The notes beneath the pieces are model-generated. The model was not told the DNA's origin. It worked only from the letters and a program-made list of their open reading frames with translations, and did no database searches. DNA of 64,000 nucleotides from HGM04593 sp045660825 (GTDB lineage: Bacteria > Bacteroidota > Bacteroidia > Bacteroidales > Bacteroidaceae): assembly GCA_045660825.1 (NCBI GenBank), contig JAZREN010000028.1:1-64000 (forward strand), given 5' to 3'. This document shows, piece after piece, positions 18,120-26,670 of the stretch (position 1 is the stretch's first letter; every line of letters starts with the position of its first letter). A program made the position numbers and the translations under genes.

Positions 18120-19202
18120 ATGAGTTGTACAGAAAATCTTTCACAATTGAAGGCCGCCGACTTCAAAAAAGAGATAGGCGGCAAGGAGACAGCATTGTTC
18201 ATTCTCAAGAACAGCCAGGGCAACGAAGTTGCAATCACAAACTACGGTGGCGCGATATGTAGCATTATGGTCCCAGACAAGGATGGCAACTACGCCAATG
18301 TAATCCAGGGACACGACAGCATCGACAATCTCTTGAACAGCCCCGAGCCATTCCTCAGCACACTTGTAGGCCGTTACGGCAACCGCATATGCAAGGGCAA
18401 GTTCACAATCGACGGCAAAGAGTACAACCTTGCCATCAACAATGGTCCTAACCATCTCCACGGTGGCCCCACAGGTTTCCACGCCAGAGTATGGGACGCA
18501 GAACAGACCGATGCACAGACATTGAAACTACACTACCTGTCGGCCGACATGGAAGAGGGCTTCCCTGGCAATCTCGACGTTACAGTTGTCTACACATTCA
18601 ACGACGACAACGAGCTTAAAATCGACTATACAGCAACTACCGACAAAAAGACAATCGTAAACCTCACAAGTCACGGTTTCTTCTCACTCTCAGGTATTGC
18701 GAACCCAACAGCTACAATTGACAATCTCATCTGCGAAATCAACGCCGATTTCTTTGTACCAATCGATGACACATCGGTACCTTACGGCTGCATAGCACCT
18801 GTAAAGGGTACTGCATTCGACTTCACCACCCCAACTACGGTTGGTGCACGCATCGATGCCGACGAGGAGCAAATAAAGCATGGCGCAGGTTACGACCACT
18901 GCTATGTCCTCAACAAAAAGGAGGTTGGCGAATTGAGTTTTGCAGCAAAGGTAACAGAGCCTGTAAGCGGCCGCACAATGGAGGTCTACACAACCGAGCC
19001 TGGCGTTCAGGTATACACATCTAACTGGCACAGCGGCTTTGCCGGCGCACACGGTGCAACATTCCCCAAGCGAAGCGCAATCTGCTTCGAGGCACAGCAT
19101 TTCCCTGACTCACCTAACCGCCAGCACTTCCCAAGCGTTGTACTCTGCCCGGGTGAGACATACAAGCAGGTTACCGTATATAAATTTGGTGTAGAAAAAT
19201 AA
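18120..19202 (+). CDS. galM: Aldose 1-epimerase (galactose mutarotase)
   Basis: 360 residues, no signal peptide. It interconverts alpha and beta galactose before phosphorylation. Family motifs are TNYGGAICSI, VGRYGNRI, NHLHGGPTGFH with the active-site His, NLTSHGFFSLSG, GYDHCYVL and the catalytic Glu region ICFEAQHFPDSPN. NLTSHGFF replaces the more usual NLTNHSYF but keeps the His. It opens a three-gene galactose operon with the MFS transporter and galK. A TAnnTTTG-like box (TTTATTTG) sits about 40 bases upstream. Confidence 0.95.
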   Translation: MSCTENLSQLKAADFKKEIGGKETALFILKNSQGNEVAITNYGGAICSIMVPDKDGNYANVIQGHDSIDNLLNSPEPFLSTLVGRYGNRICKGKFTIDGKEYNLAINNGPNHLHGGPTGFHARVWDAEQTDAQTLKLHYLSADMEEGFPGNLDVTVVYTFNDDNELKIDYTATTDKKTIVNLTSHGFFSLSGIANPTATIDNLICEINADFFVPIDDTSVPYGCIAPVKGTAFDFTTPTTVGARIDADEEQIKHGAGYDHCYVLNKKEVGELSFAAKVTEPVSGRTMEVYTTEPGVQVYTSNWHSGFAGAHGATFPKRSAICFEAQHFPDSPNRQHFPSVVLCPGETYKQVTVYKFGVEK

Positions 19203-19242
19203 ATACATTAAATAAATAACAAATTCAAAAAACAAAAAAACT

Positions 19243-20511
19243 ATGAGTAATCAAAAGAAACAATGGGGAGCTATCATCGTCATGATTGCGCTCTTCGCAA
19301 TGATTGCCTTCGTGACCAACTTGTGCACACCAATGGCAACCATCATCAAGAATCAGGGCGAGATTTCAAACGTTCTTGCACAGATTGGTAACTACGGTAA
19401 CTTCATCGCATACCTTGTTATGGGTATCCCAGCCGGCATGCTCATCGCAAAGTTCGGTTACAAGAAGACAGCCCTCATCGGCTTGGCTGTAGGTGCAGCC
19501 GGTATTCTCATCCAATGGGTAAGCGGTTTGCTCGATGCACAGGCCAACTTGGGTCTTGTATTCGCAGTATACCTCATCGGTGCATTCATCGCAGGTCTTT
19601 GCATGTGTATCCTCAACTGCGTTGTTAACCCAATGCTCAACCTCCTTGGTGGTGGCGGTAACAGCGGTAACCAGCTCATTCAGATTGGTGGTGTGTTCAA
19701 CTCATCAGCAGCTGTAGCTTGCTACATCCTTATGGGTGCGCTCATCTCTGACGCAACAAAGGCTAAGATTGCCGATGCTACTCCAGCCCTCATGATTGCC
19801 CTCGCAATCTTCGTTGTTGCATTCATCGTAATCCTCTTCACAAAGATTGACGAGCCTGAGCAGGCACCTGTTCAGGTAAGCCTCATCAAGGGCGCTATGG
19901 GTCACCGTCACTTTGCACTCGGCGCATTGGCTATCTTCCTCTACATGGGTATTGAGGTTGGTGTGCCCAACGCTGTACAGCAGATGTTGACATCGGCTCC
20001 TTATTCAATCCCTGCAGGTACTGTAGGTATGATTGTTGCCGTTTACTGGTTCATGATGCTCATCGGCCGTTTCGTTGGTGCATCTATCGGTAGCAAGGTA
20101 TCAAGCCGCGCAATGGTTACAACTGTTGCAGTCGCAACATTGGTACTCGTATTGTTCGGTATGTATGCGCCTGCTGACGTTCTTGTAGCATTCCCTGGCG
20201 TTGATTGGGGTAAGCTTGAACTCATCTGGCAGGATATCCCTGTAGGTATCTTCGCATTCTTGCTTGTTGGTCTCTGCACATCAGTTATGTGGGGTGCTAT
20301 CTTCAACATGGCTGTTGAGGGTCTTGGCAAGTACACAGCTGTTGCATCAGGAATCTTCATGACAATGGTATTCGGTTGCGCAGTAATGATGGGTATCCAG
20401 GGTTACGTTGCCGACTTGACAAACTACATGACAAGCTTCTGGGTTGTTGTATTCTGTGCTGCATACATCCTATTCTATGCACTTGTAGGTTCAAAACCCG
20501 CAAAGAAGTAA
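19243..20511 (+). CDS. MFS sugar permease, FucP/GluP-like (probable galactose uptake)
   Basis: 422 residues with about 12 hydrophobic helices. Helix 1 (GAIIVMIALFAMIAFVTN) and the loop MLIAKFGYKKTALIGL (motif A-like, between helices 2 and 3) fit the fucose/glucose/galactose:proton symporter branch of the MFS, as does NPMLNLLGGGGNSGNQLIQIGG. Galactose as substrate is inferred from its place between galM and galK. Confidence 0.9.
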   Translation: MSNQKKQWGAIIVMIALFAMIAFVTNLCTPMATIIKNQGEISNVLAQIGNYGNFIAYLVMGIPAGMLIAKFGYKKTALIGLAVGAAGILIQWVSGLLDAQANLGLVFAVYLIGAFIAGLCMCILNCVVNPMLNLLGGGGNSGNQLIQIGGVFNSSAAVACYILMGALISDATKAKIADATPALMIALAIFVVAFIVILFTKIDEPEQAPVQVSLIKGAMGHRHFALGALAIFLYMGIEVGVPNAVQQMLTSAPYSIPAGTVGMIVAVYWFMMLIGRFVGASIGSKVSSRAMVTTVAVATLVLVLFGMYAPADVLVAFPGVDWGKLELIWQDIPVGIFAFLLVGLCTSVMWGAIFNMAVEGLGKYTAVASGIFMTMVFGCAVMMGIQGYVADLTNYMTSFWVVVFCAAYILFYALVGSKPAKK

Positions 20512-20558
20512 TTAATCTTGAAAAAACTTATTGTTTAACTATATAATACATAACGATT

Positions 20559-21713
20559 ATGGATATAGAATTTGTAAGAAGCCGCTTTATCAAGCATTTC
20601 GACGGTACAACAGGAAGCATCTATGCATCTCCCGGTCGCATCAACCTCATTGGTGAGCATACCGACTACAATAACGGTTTTGTATTCCCTGGCGCTGTAA
20701 ACAAGGGTATTATGGCTGAGATCAAGCCAAACGGCACAGACAAAGTTTGCGCTTACTCTATCGATGAGAAGGACTATGTTGAGTTCGGTTTGAACGAGGA
20801 GGATGCTCCACACGCTTCTTGGGCAAAGTACATCTTCGGTGTTTGCCGTGAGATGATCAAGCGTGGCGTTGAGGTAAAGGGCTTCAACACAGCATTTGCA
20901 GGTGATGTACCCCTCGGTGCTGGTATGTCATCATCAGCAGCTCTTGAGAGCACATATGCTTATGCATTGAACGACCTGTTCGGTGACAACAAGATTGACA
21001 AGTTCGAACTTGCTAAGGTTGGCCAGGCTACAGAGCACAACTACGTTGGTGTAAACTGCGGTATCATGGATCAGTTCGCAAGCGTATTCGGCAAGGCTGG
21101 TAGCCTCATCCGTCTCGATTGCCGTTCTTTGGAGTACCAGTACTTCCCATTCAAGCCACAGGGTTACAAACTCGTTCTCTTGAACACTTGCGTTAAACAC
21201 ACACTTGTTGGCTCACCATACAACGAGCGCCGTTTGAGCTGCGAGCGCGTTGCTGAGGTTATCAAGGCTAAGCACCCAGAGGTTGAGTCTTTGCGCGATG
21301 CTAGCTTCGAGCAGCTCGAGGAGGTTAAGGCAGAGTTGAAGCCCGAGGATTACAACCGCGCGAAGTATGTTATCGGTGAAGTTGTGCGCGTACTCGACGT
21401 ATGCGCAGCTCTTGAGGCTGGTGACTACGAGACAGTAGGTAAGAAGATGTATGAGACACACTTCGGCTTGAGCAAGGATTATGAGGTAAGCTGCGAGGAG
21501 CTCGACTACTTGGTAGACGTTGCTATCGACTGCGGCGTAACAGGTTCTCGTATGATGGGTGGCGGCTTCGGCGGTTGCACTATCAACCTTGTTAAGGAGG
21601 AGTTGTACGAGGTATTCATCGAGGAGGCTAAGAAGCGTTACCAGGAGAAGTATGGTAAGCAGCCAAAGGTTTACGATGTAGTAATCGGCGACGGCTCACG
21701 TAAGATTTGCTAA
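20559..21713 (+). CDS. galK: Galactokinase
   Basis: 384 residues, normal for the GHMP kinase family. It phosphorylates galactose to galactose-1-phosphate. The galactokinase signature GRINLIGEHTDYNNGFV is at about 27-43. The ATP loop is PLGAGMSSSAALE (about 117-129), followed by NCGIMDQFAS (catalytic Asp) and GSRMMGGGFGGCTIN near the end. It ends the galM-MFS-galK operon. Confidence 0.97.
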   Translation: MDIEFVRSRFIKHFDGTTGSIYASPGRINLIGEHTDYNNGFVFPGAVNKGIMAEIKPNGTDKVCAYSIDEKDYVEFGLNEEDAPHASWAKYIFGVCREMIKRGVEVKGFNTAFAGDVPLGAGMSSSAALESTYAYALNDLFGDNKIDKFELAKVGQATEHNYVGVNCGIMDQFASVFGKAGSLIRLDCRSLEYQYFPFKPQGYKLVLLNTCVKHTLVGSPYNERRLSCERVAEVIKAKHPEVESLRDASFEQLEEVKAELKPEDYNRAKYVIGEVVRVLDVCAALEAGDYETVGKKMYETHFGLSKDYEVSCEELDYLVDVAIDCGVTGSRMMGGGFGGCTINLVKEELYEVFIEEAKKRYQEKYGKQPKVYDVVIGDGSRKIC

Positions 21714-21732
21714 TCAATAGCATTTGCATAAT

Positions 21733-21767
21733 AAAATTGGCGCAACCCGAAATTTGCGCCAATTTTT
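21733..21767 (+). terminator. Terminator after galK
   Basis: AAAATTGGCGCAA / TTGCGCCAATTTT form a 13-bp stem with an 8-base loop, followed by T-rich DNA. The truncated lipoprotein copy joins almost directly at its right edge. Confidence 0.9.
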
Positions 21768-21770
21768 ATT

Positions 21771-21870
21771 TTATACATAACCGCAAAACAGCGTCAGGGC
21801 TGAAACTGCAAACAAGAAAGCTTTTTTCATCATTTTCCGTTGTTATCCATGTTTTCTATTCCCTCGTTTT
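21771..21870 (-). pseudogene. Truncated duplicate of the module B gene junction
   Basis: The minus strand from 21833 reads MMKKAFLFAVSALTLFCGYV and stops at 21771. Its first 17 residues are identical to the signal peptide of the lipoprotein at 21907-22389. Just upstream in the preceding frame is MDNNGK-stop, matching the DNDGK-stop that ends the module B toxin-like gene. So about 65-75 bases spanning the toxin-end/lipoprotein-start junction are present twice, about 555 bases apart. The copy is cut off where galK terminator DNA begins. This is the scar of a second module, or of a tandem duplication followed by deletion. Confidence 0.8.
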
Positions 21871-21906
21871 ATAATCCTGCACGCAACGTATGGAATCGAG
21901 GTATCA

Positions 21907-22389
21907 CTAAGGCCTGTCGCGTAGAATATAATAACGGCCATCTTTCTCCAAATGAAGTTTTGCATTACTGCGGTCACGTACTATAAAATTCTTCCTGGCA
22001 TAGACACATGCACAGTTTCCATCATCACCATCATACCATAGTGAGATTTCGTATACAATTTTTCCATCTTTCCAAAAGTGAATACCTTCTTCGGGATATC
22101 CACGGTATTGTTCATTTTCAACCCAATAACGGTTATTAATATAATCCGTTATGATTTCGCTGTCTTTAGCCTGAGAGTATCGCACGTACACCATAGTATC
22201 CCACTCTATTGGGACAATTTTTGCAATGTCGACAAAGCACATTGTGGTATCCTTACCCTCGGCTTTCCAGGCATCCCAGTGAGCACTAACCAAGCGGTCA
22301 AGTTTATCCTTTGGACTCTCGAACAAGTGCTCACAACTGCAGAACAGCGTCAGGGCTGAAACTGCAAACAAGAAAGCTTTTTTCATCAT
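21907..22389 (-). CDS. Module B lipoprotein, candidate immunity protein
   Basis: 160 residues. A lipobox-type signal (FAVSALTLFC at about 8-17; a second Cys follows at 19) predicts a lipid-anchored envelope protein. The mature part has no family I recognise; it has strands rich in Trp/Tyr (FWKDGKIVYEISLWYDG) and ends YILRDRP. The start overlaps the stop of the toxin-like gene (ATGATGA context), so translation is coupled. Exported partner plus coupled reading matches modules A and C, though the sequence is unrelated to their partners. Confidence 0.72.
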   Translation of the reverse strand: MMKKAFLFAVSALTLFCSCEHLFESPKDKLDRLVSAHWDAWKAEGKDTTMCFVDIAKIVPIEWDTMVYVRYSQAKDSEIITDYINNRYWVENEQYRGYPEEGIHFWKDGKIVYEISLWYDGDDGNCACVYARKNFIVRDRSNAKLHLEKDGRYYILRDRP

Positions 22390-23027
22390 TTTCCGTCATT
22401 ATCCAAGTTCATAAATGTATTGTACATATCATTGTACACATCGTCTGATATTCTCACCTTCATTACACGCCACAACCCATCGTTGAAACGCTCATACTGA
22501 TAGAGACCGTTCTCCCTCAGTTCCTTTAGTGCCAGCAATGCAATCTGCTTACGGCTCAGGTTCCGGTTATTTGCTCCAATTCTGCGGCCTATAACGTTAT
22601 TCAAAAGGTCGACAGTCATGTCGGCTTCACTTTCATTGTCAAATACACGTTTGTCGGTGTCGGCATACGGGCGTGTCTCGTGTGCCATTCCCGCACTGTA
22701 TGCTACTTGCGGGTTATACTGCGATGCAAGCGCAGCCTGCCAAATGGTATGGCGCATTGAATTTCTCAAAGTGCTAAAATAATGTTTTTTTCCATTCTCT
22801 TCATCCTCTCGAACAAAATAATTGTCTACTTTTTTAGCAAATCTATCAGATGCACTTGAGAGGTTATCATAATTATCATTTGTCCCCAAGCCAATATCAG
22901 TTGCCGCGACTGCATGTACAGGACTCCTGAAAGGGAAAGCAAGTTCGCGCGACTCCTTTACATCCATAGTTCTCTCATAGCCCAATGCAAAAGGTCTTGT
23001 CAACGGGTTGTTTTTCATCCTCTCCAC
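22386..23027 (-). CDS. Module B toxin-like gene, C-terminal part (DUF6973-like), in shifted frame
   Basis: 213 residues from the first ATG, but the frame is open without a start up to 23102 (VSLIRDIDEWEARNKEKNSA...), so this is probably the C-terminal part of a gene starting at 23514. Conserved-looking motifs are MRHTIWQAALAS, AGMAHETRPY and ADMTVDLLNNVIGRR. An RHxxW...HE...D..NN series like this is what I recall for DUF6973, a domain seen in bacterial toxin-like proteins; this assignment is from memory. Joined to the first part it would make about 376 codons, close to modules A (377) and C (391). Confidence 0.65.
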   Translation of the reverse strand: MERMKNNPLTRPFALGYERTMDVKESRELAFPFRSPVHAVAATDIGLGTNDNYDNLSSASDRFAKKVDNYFVREDEENGKKHYFSTLRNSMRHTIWQAALASQYNPQVAYSAGMAHETRPYADTDKRVFDNESEADMTVDLLNNVIGRRIGANNRNLSRKQIALLALKELRENGLYQYERFNDGLWRVMKVRISDDVYNDMYNTFMNLDNDGK

Positions 23028-23082
23028 CTGTTCACGTTTTGCACTATTTTTCTCTTTGTTGCGAGCTTCCCATTCATCAATA

Positions 23083-23514
23083 TCACGAATTAAAGAAACC
23101 GGCTACTTGCCCTGGCAGAGAGCGGGATGGCAAAAAGCCATCGGGGGTATAAGCTCCGGACGAAATAGAAGCTGCGTCTTTAATAATATTTATTGCACCT
23201 CCTACCCATTTGTGCAAGCCATTGTGTTTTTCTTTACCGGTTGACATATTTCCCGGGAATAGATTGTTATTTTGAGGCTGATGTTGGGTTTGACCCCGGA
23301 CACTATTTAGCGGAGAGATTGAACCCGAAAGAGTTTGTTTACTGTTTTGTCCCTGTAGCATTGAATATTCTTGAGTTCTAGAACCAAAGGCATCCCATTC
23401 GTTCTCTATTGAATTTACAGCGGATTTCTTTTTCTCATCCTCATCACCCTTTTCACCCCTAATGGGATGAGATGCCCAACTGTTTTCGGGCTGCTCTTGA
23501 TAAAATTTATACAT
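23083..23514 (-). CDS. Module B toxin-like gene, N-terminal part (ends at frameshift)
   Basis: 143 residues ending GQVAGFFNS-stop. The stop at 23083-23085 falls inside the 20 bases where the next frame is already open, so a +1 shift near 23083-23102 (for example one extra T in AATTCG) would join both parts as FFNRDIDEWEARN. The N-terminus has EDEKKKSAVNSIE, resembling the EIEQAKKKRSAL and EIENEKKRKSAL of modules A and C. The middle is Gln/Asn/Ser-rich. It could be a real inactivating mutation, a sequencing error, or programmed frameshifting; the first two are more likely. Confidence 0.62.
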   Translation of the reverse strand: MYKFYQEQPENSWASHPIRGEKGDEDEKKKSAVNSIENEWDAFGSRTQEYSMLQGQNSKQTLSGSISPLNSVRGQTQHQPQNNNLFPGNMSTGKEKHNGLHKWVGGAINIIKDAASISSGAYTPDGFLPSRSLPGQVAGFFNS

Positions 23515-23570
23515 GATTGCTTATTTTTAAATTTACTGAACGCAAAATAACATCATAAAACAACGAAGAG

Positions 23571-23587
23571 GGTTGCTGAAATGCCAC
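23571..23587 (-). promoter_or_regulatory. Leader motif TGGCAnnTCAnCAAC (copy B)
   Basis: GTGGCATTTCAGCAACC on the minus strand, differing at one base of 17 from copy A. A TTATTTTG box (one mismatch to TAnnTTTG) follows at about 23549-23542, before the start codon at 23514. Confidence 0.6.
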
Positions 23588-23669
23588 ATTGCATGTGCGA
23601 TGATGATTAAAATTTTCATTTCTTAAATTAATATTGTACTTTAGCAAAAAATAAAGAAACTGACTTGTT

Positions 23670-26450
23670 ATGAAGAACTTGAACATCGGCATGCTTGCTT
23701 TGGCAACACTGCCGGGAACATTGTCTGCCCAAGAGAGCGCTAACACAGAACCTTATTTGAAATCGCGACCCAATGTGGTTATGATATACGCCGACGACTT
23801 GGGATTCGGCGACCTTGAGTGTTATGGTGCAATAGGTGTAAAGACACCGAATGTAAACCGTTTGTCCGACAACGGCGTGCGTTTCACCAACGCCCATGCT
23901 GTGGCATCGACCAGTACCCCATCGCGTTACTCATTGCTCACGGGAGAGTATCCCTGGCGCAAAAGCGGAACAGACGTTGCAGCCGGTGATGCGGCAATGA
24001 TTATCTCGTCCGACCAGTACACTGTTGCCGATGTATTCAAGGAAGCCGGTTACACCACTGCCGCATTCGGCAAGTGGCACCTTGGACTTGGCTCACAGCC
24101 AGGTAAACAGGATTGGAATGCACCCATCACACCGGCGTTGGGTGACATTGGTTTTGACTACTCATACATCATGGCAGCCACAGCCGACCGTGTTCCCTGC
24201 GTATTCATTGAGAACGGTGCTGTGGCGAACTATGACCCGTCGGCACCAATATATGTAAGCTACAACAAGAATTTTGACGGAGAACCGACAGGTGCAAACA
24301 ACCCGGAACTACTGTACAATCTCAAATCGAGCCACGGGCACGACTACTCTATTGTGAACGGTATCGGCCGCATTGGCTACATGAAAGGTGGTGGCAAGGC
24401 ACTCTGGAAGGACGAGAACATTGCCGACAGTATAACAGCCCATGCTGTTGACTTCATAAAGGAGAACAGCGACAAGCCGTTCTTCATGTACTTTGCCACA
24501 AACGATGTACATGTACCACGTTTCCCACACCCTCGTTTCCGCGGACAGAGCGAGATGGGATTGCGTGGCGATGCCATTGTACAGTTCGACTGGAGTGTAG
24601 GCGAGATTGTGCGCGCTCTCGAGGAGCAGGGATTGCTTGAGAACACCCTGATAATACTCACCAGCGACAACGGCCCGGTGCTTGACGACGGTTATGTTGA
24701 CCAGGCCGAGGAACTTGTGGGCGACCACTCGCCTACCGGCGGATTGCGTGGCGGAAAATACAGTGCTTTTGAAGGTGGTACACGTGTGCCGTTCATTGTC
24801 CACTGGCCTGCAGTTATCAAGGAACAGGGTGTGAGGAACTCACTTGTCTCACAGATTGACTTCCTTGATGTGATTGCAAGCGTTGCAGGTGTGGGAAATG
24901 GCGAGTCACTCTCGACCGACGGTTTCCCTGGAGAGGCCGCAACTTGGTTCGGCGACGATGAGCTGGGACGCCCATACGCCATTGGCATGGCGCAGAACCA
25001 CACATTGACACTGTGCACCGCAGGCTGGAAGTTCGTTGAGCCGAAAGGTGGTCCCACAATGATACAATGGGGTCCAAAGATTGAGACCGGCTACTCTACC
25101 AATCCGCAGATTTTCAAGCATGTAAATGGAGAGTTCAACGAGAACCAGAACATAGCATCAAGCAATGCTGCCGTTGTGGAGAACCTCACAGTCCAGTTGG
25201 AGAAGATACGCAACAGACAATATGCCGAGATTACTATTATTGCAGAACCGGGTGAGAGCATTGACCTTACACCATATTTTGGTGAGCAGGAGGGCGCAAC
25301 AGTGAGCGGAGACTTCGTTGAGAGTGATGCAACAGACCTTGGCAACGTTGTTATCAGAAACGATGCAAGTGACGGTGCACATACCGGTGTTGTGACAATG
25401 CCCGACGGTACAATATATATATTTGCCGTAATAATCAACCCAGGATACATGGGGGCGTATCACATCAACTACAACGGCAACCCGCTTTTCATTGCATACA
25501 ACACCACGCACGACAACAGCAAGAACGAGGGCTATAAACTCATCTCACCCGACCACTATTCAACATCGGCTTCCGGTGACGAGATTTTCATCATTGAGCC
25601 ATCGGGTGTGGGATACACACTCACAATGCAGGGCAAAGTGCTGAAAGAACCCAGACTCACAGGTTGGGGACACATTATGTTCTCGGACAATGAGAGCGAG
25701 GCAGGAGTATATCTTTTTGAAGAGACATCCACTGCCGGAGTTTACAAAATACGAAGCAGCAGCGACGGCATCAACTATGTAAATGTATATAAGGAACATG
25801 GCGTAGTGGGCAACGACAAGTCTGTAAAAGCCGGCCTTGCCACTTATACCATTGAGGAGGTCGAAGCTTTTCCTTTAACCCTGCAATCCGATGGTACAGC
25901 AGCCGTGTGCCTTCCGTTCAATGTTGTCATACCCGAAGGCATTTATGCCTATGATGCAACAACAAGCGACATCAAGAACAACGAAGCAAACGGATACAGC
26001 TGCACAATGAGAGCCATTGCCGGCCCCGGTGATACGTTGAAAGGCGGCACTCCAACAATAGTCAACGGGAGCGAAGGAACATATCAGTTAGCAATAACAA
26101 TGTCGGACTACGGAGCCGTGACTTCCCTGCCGGAATCACTGTTGAAAGGAAACTTTGTAGAGAGCAGCCTGTCGCAGAGCAGTGACACAAAGAAGTTCCT
26201 CTTTGCAAATAGCACTTTCAAGGCTTTCGACGGTTCAAAGAACATTGCAGCAAACCAATGCTGGATGGAGTGCAGCGTTGCACAGGCAAGCGAGTTCACT
26301 GTTTGTTTCAGCGACCCTACCGGCATTGAGAGCATCACCTCTACCCCACAAGGGAAAAGCGCCGGCATATACGACATTGCAGGCAAGAAGCTGGACACTC
26401 CCCAAAAGGGAATAAACATAATCGACAGTAAAAAGGTGCTTGTAAAGTAA
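23670..26450 (+). CDS. Secreted serine-type sulfatase with C-terminal extension and sorting tail
   Basis: 926 residues, about twice a plain S1 sulfatase. The signal peptide is residues 1-20. The sulfatase domain spans ~30-500: VVMIYADDLGFGDLECYG (metal ligands), ASTSTPSRYSLLTGEYPWR with the formylglycine site STPSR (serine-type, needing an anaerobic maturase encoded elsewhere), FGKWHLG and LTSDNGP. After ~515 come Ig-like and lectin-like segments of unknown role. The tail IYDIAGKKLDT...KKVLVK resembles a T9SS-type A sorting tail and is shared with two other proteins here. Likely substrate is a sulfated host glycan, as fucosidase and M60 genes are nearby; the exact target is unknown. Confidence 0.92.
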   Translation: MKNLNIGMLALATLPGTLSAQESANTEPYLKSRPNVVMIYADDLGFGDLECYGAIGVKTPNVNRLSDNGVRFTNAHAVASTSTPSRYSLLTGEYPWRKSGTDVAAGDAAMIISSDQYTVADVFKEAGYTTAAFGKWHLGLGSQPGKQDWNAPITPALGDIGFDYSYIMAATADRVPCVFIENGAVANYDPSAPIYVSYNKNFDGEPTGANNPELLYNLKSSHGHDYSIVNGIGRIGYMKGGGKALWKDENIADSITAHAVDFIKENSDKPFFMYFATNDVHVPRFPHPRFRGQSEMGLRGDAIVQFDWSVGEIVRALEEQGLLENTLIILTSDNGPVLDDGYVDQAEELVGDHSPTGGLRGGKYSAFEGGTRVPFIVHWPAVIKEQGVRNSLVSQIDFLDVIASVAGVGNGESLSTDGFPGEAATWFGDDELGRPYAIGMAQNHTLTLCTAGWKFVEPKGGPTMIQWGPKIETGYSTNPQIFKHVNGEFNENQNIASSNAAVVENLTVQLEKIRNRQYAEITIIAEPGESIDLTPYFGEQEGATVSGDFVESDATDLGNVVIRNDASDGAHTGVVTMPDGTIYIFAVIINPGYMGAYHINYNGNPLFIAYNTTHDNSKNEGYKLISPDHYSTSASGDEIFIIEPSGVGYTLTMQGKVLKEPRLTGWGHIMFSDNESEAGVYLFEETSTAGVYKIRSSSDGINYVNVYKEHGVVGNDKSVKAGLATYTIEEVEAFPLTLQSDGTAAVCLPFNVVIPEGIYAYDATTSDIKNNEANGYSCTMRAIAGPGDTLKGGTPTIVNGSEGTYQLAITMSDYGAVTSLPESLLKGNFVESSLSQSSDTKKFLFANSTFKAFDGSKNIAANQCWMECSVAQASEFTVCFSDPTGIESITSTPQGKSAGIYDIAGKKLDTPQKGINIIDSKKVLVK

Positions 26451-26468
26451 AACAATATTCTATATGAT

Positions 26469-26508
26469 ATTCCCCGAAAGTTTCAATGGACTCCCGGGGA
26501 ATTCTTTT
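26469..26508 (+). terminator. Terminator after the sulfatase gene
   Basis: ATTCCCCG (26469-26476) pairs with CGGGGAAT (26495-26502), followed by TCTTTTT. Confidence 0.82.
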
Positions 26509-26548
26509 TGTATAAATAATTTAGCTCACGTTAATTTATGTCTCAAAA

Positions 26549-26586
26549 CTATTGACAAAGGCTCTTTCATATGTTATATTAGCAGT
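26549..26586 (+). promoter_or_regulatory. Promoter shared by modules A and C (copy C)
   Basis: CTATTGACAAAGGC and TATATTAGCAGT occur with the same 26-base offset as at 8732-8769. The sequence between the two blocks differs, so spacing and boxes are conserved while the filler is not. Confidence 0.68.
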
Positions 26587-26611
26587 ATATATTTTCTTTT
26601 CTATCAGAATT

Positions 26612-26628
26612 ATGGCAAATCAGCAACT
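26612..26628 (+). promoter_or_regulatory. Leader motif TGGCAnnTCAnCAAC (copy C)
   Basis: ATGGCAAATCAGCAACT lies 42 bases before the start codon chosen for module C. It is directly followed by a competing ATG (26629). Confidence 0.55.
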
Positions 26629-26670
26629 ATGTTCCCTGTAATAGAGCATATACTTGCAACCAAAAAAGCT

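Noticed and set aside
26464..26628. N-terminal extension of the module C gene (start at 26464 or 26629)
   Set aside because: The extension covers the promoter block shared with module A and the leader motif. Alignment with module A begins at MNDVSIEYF (26671).
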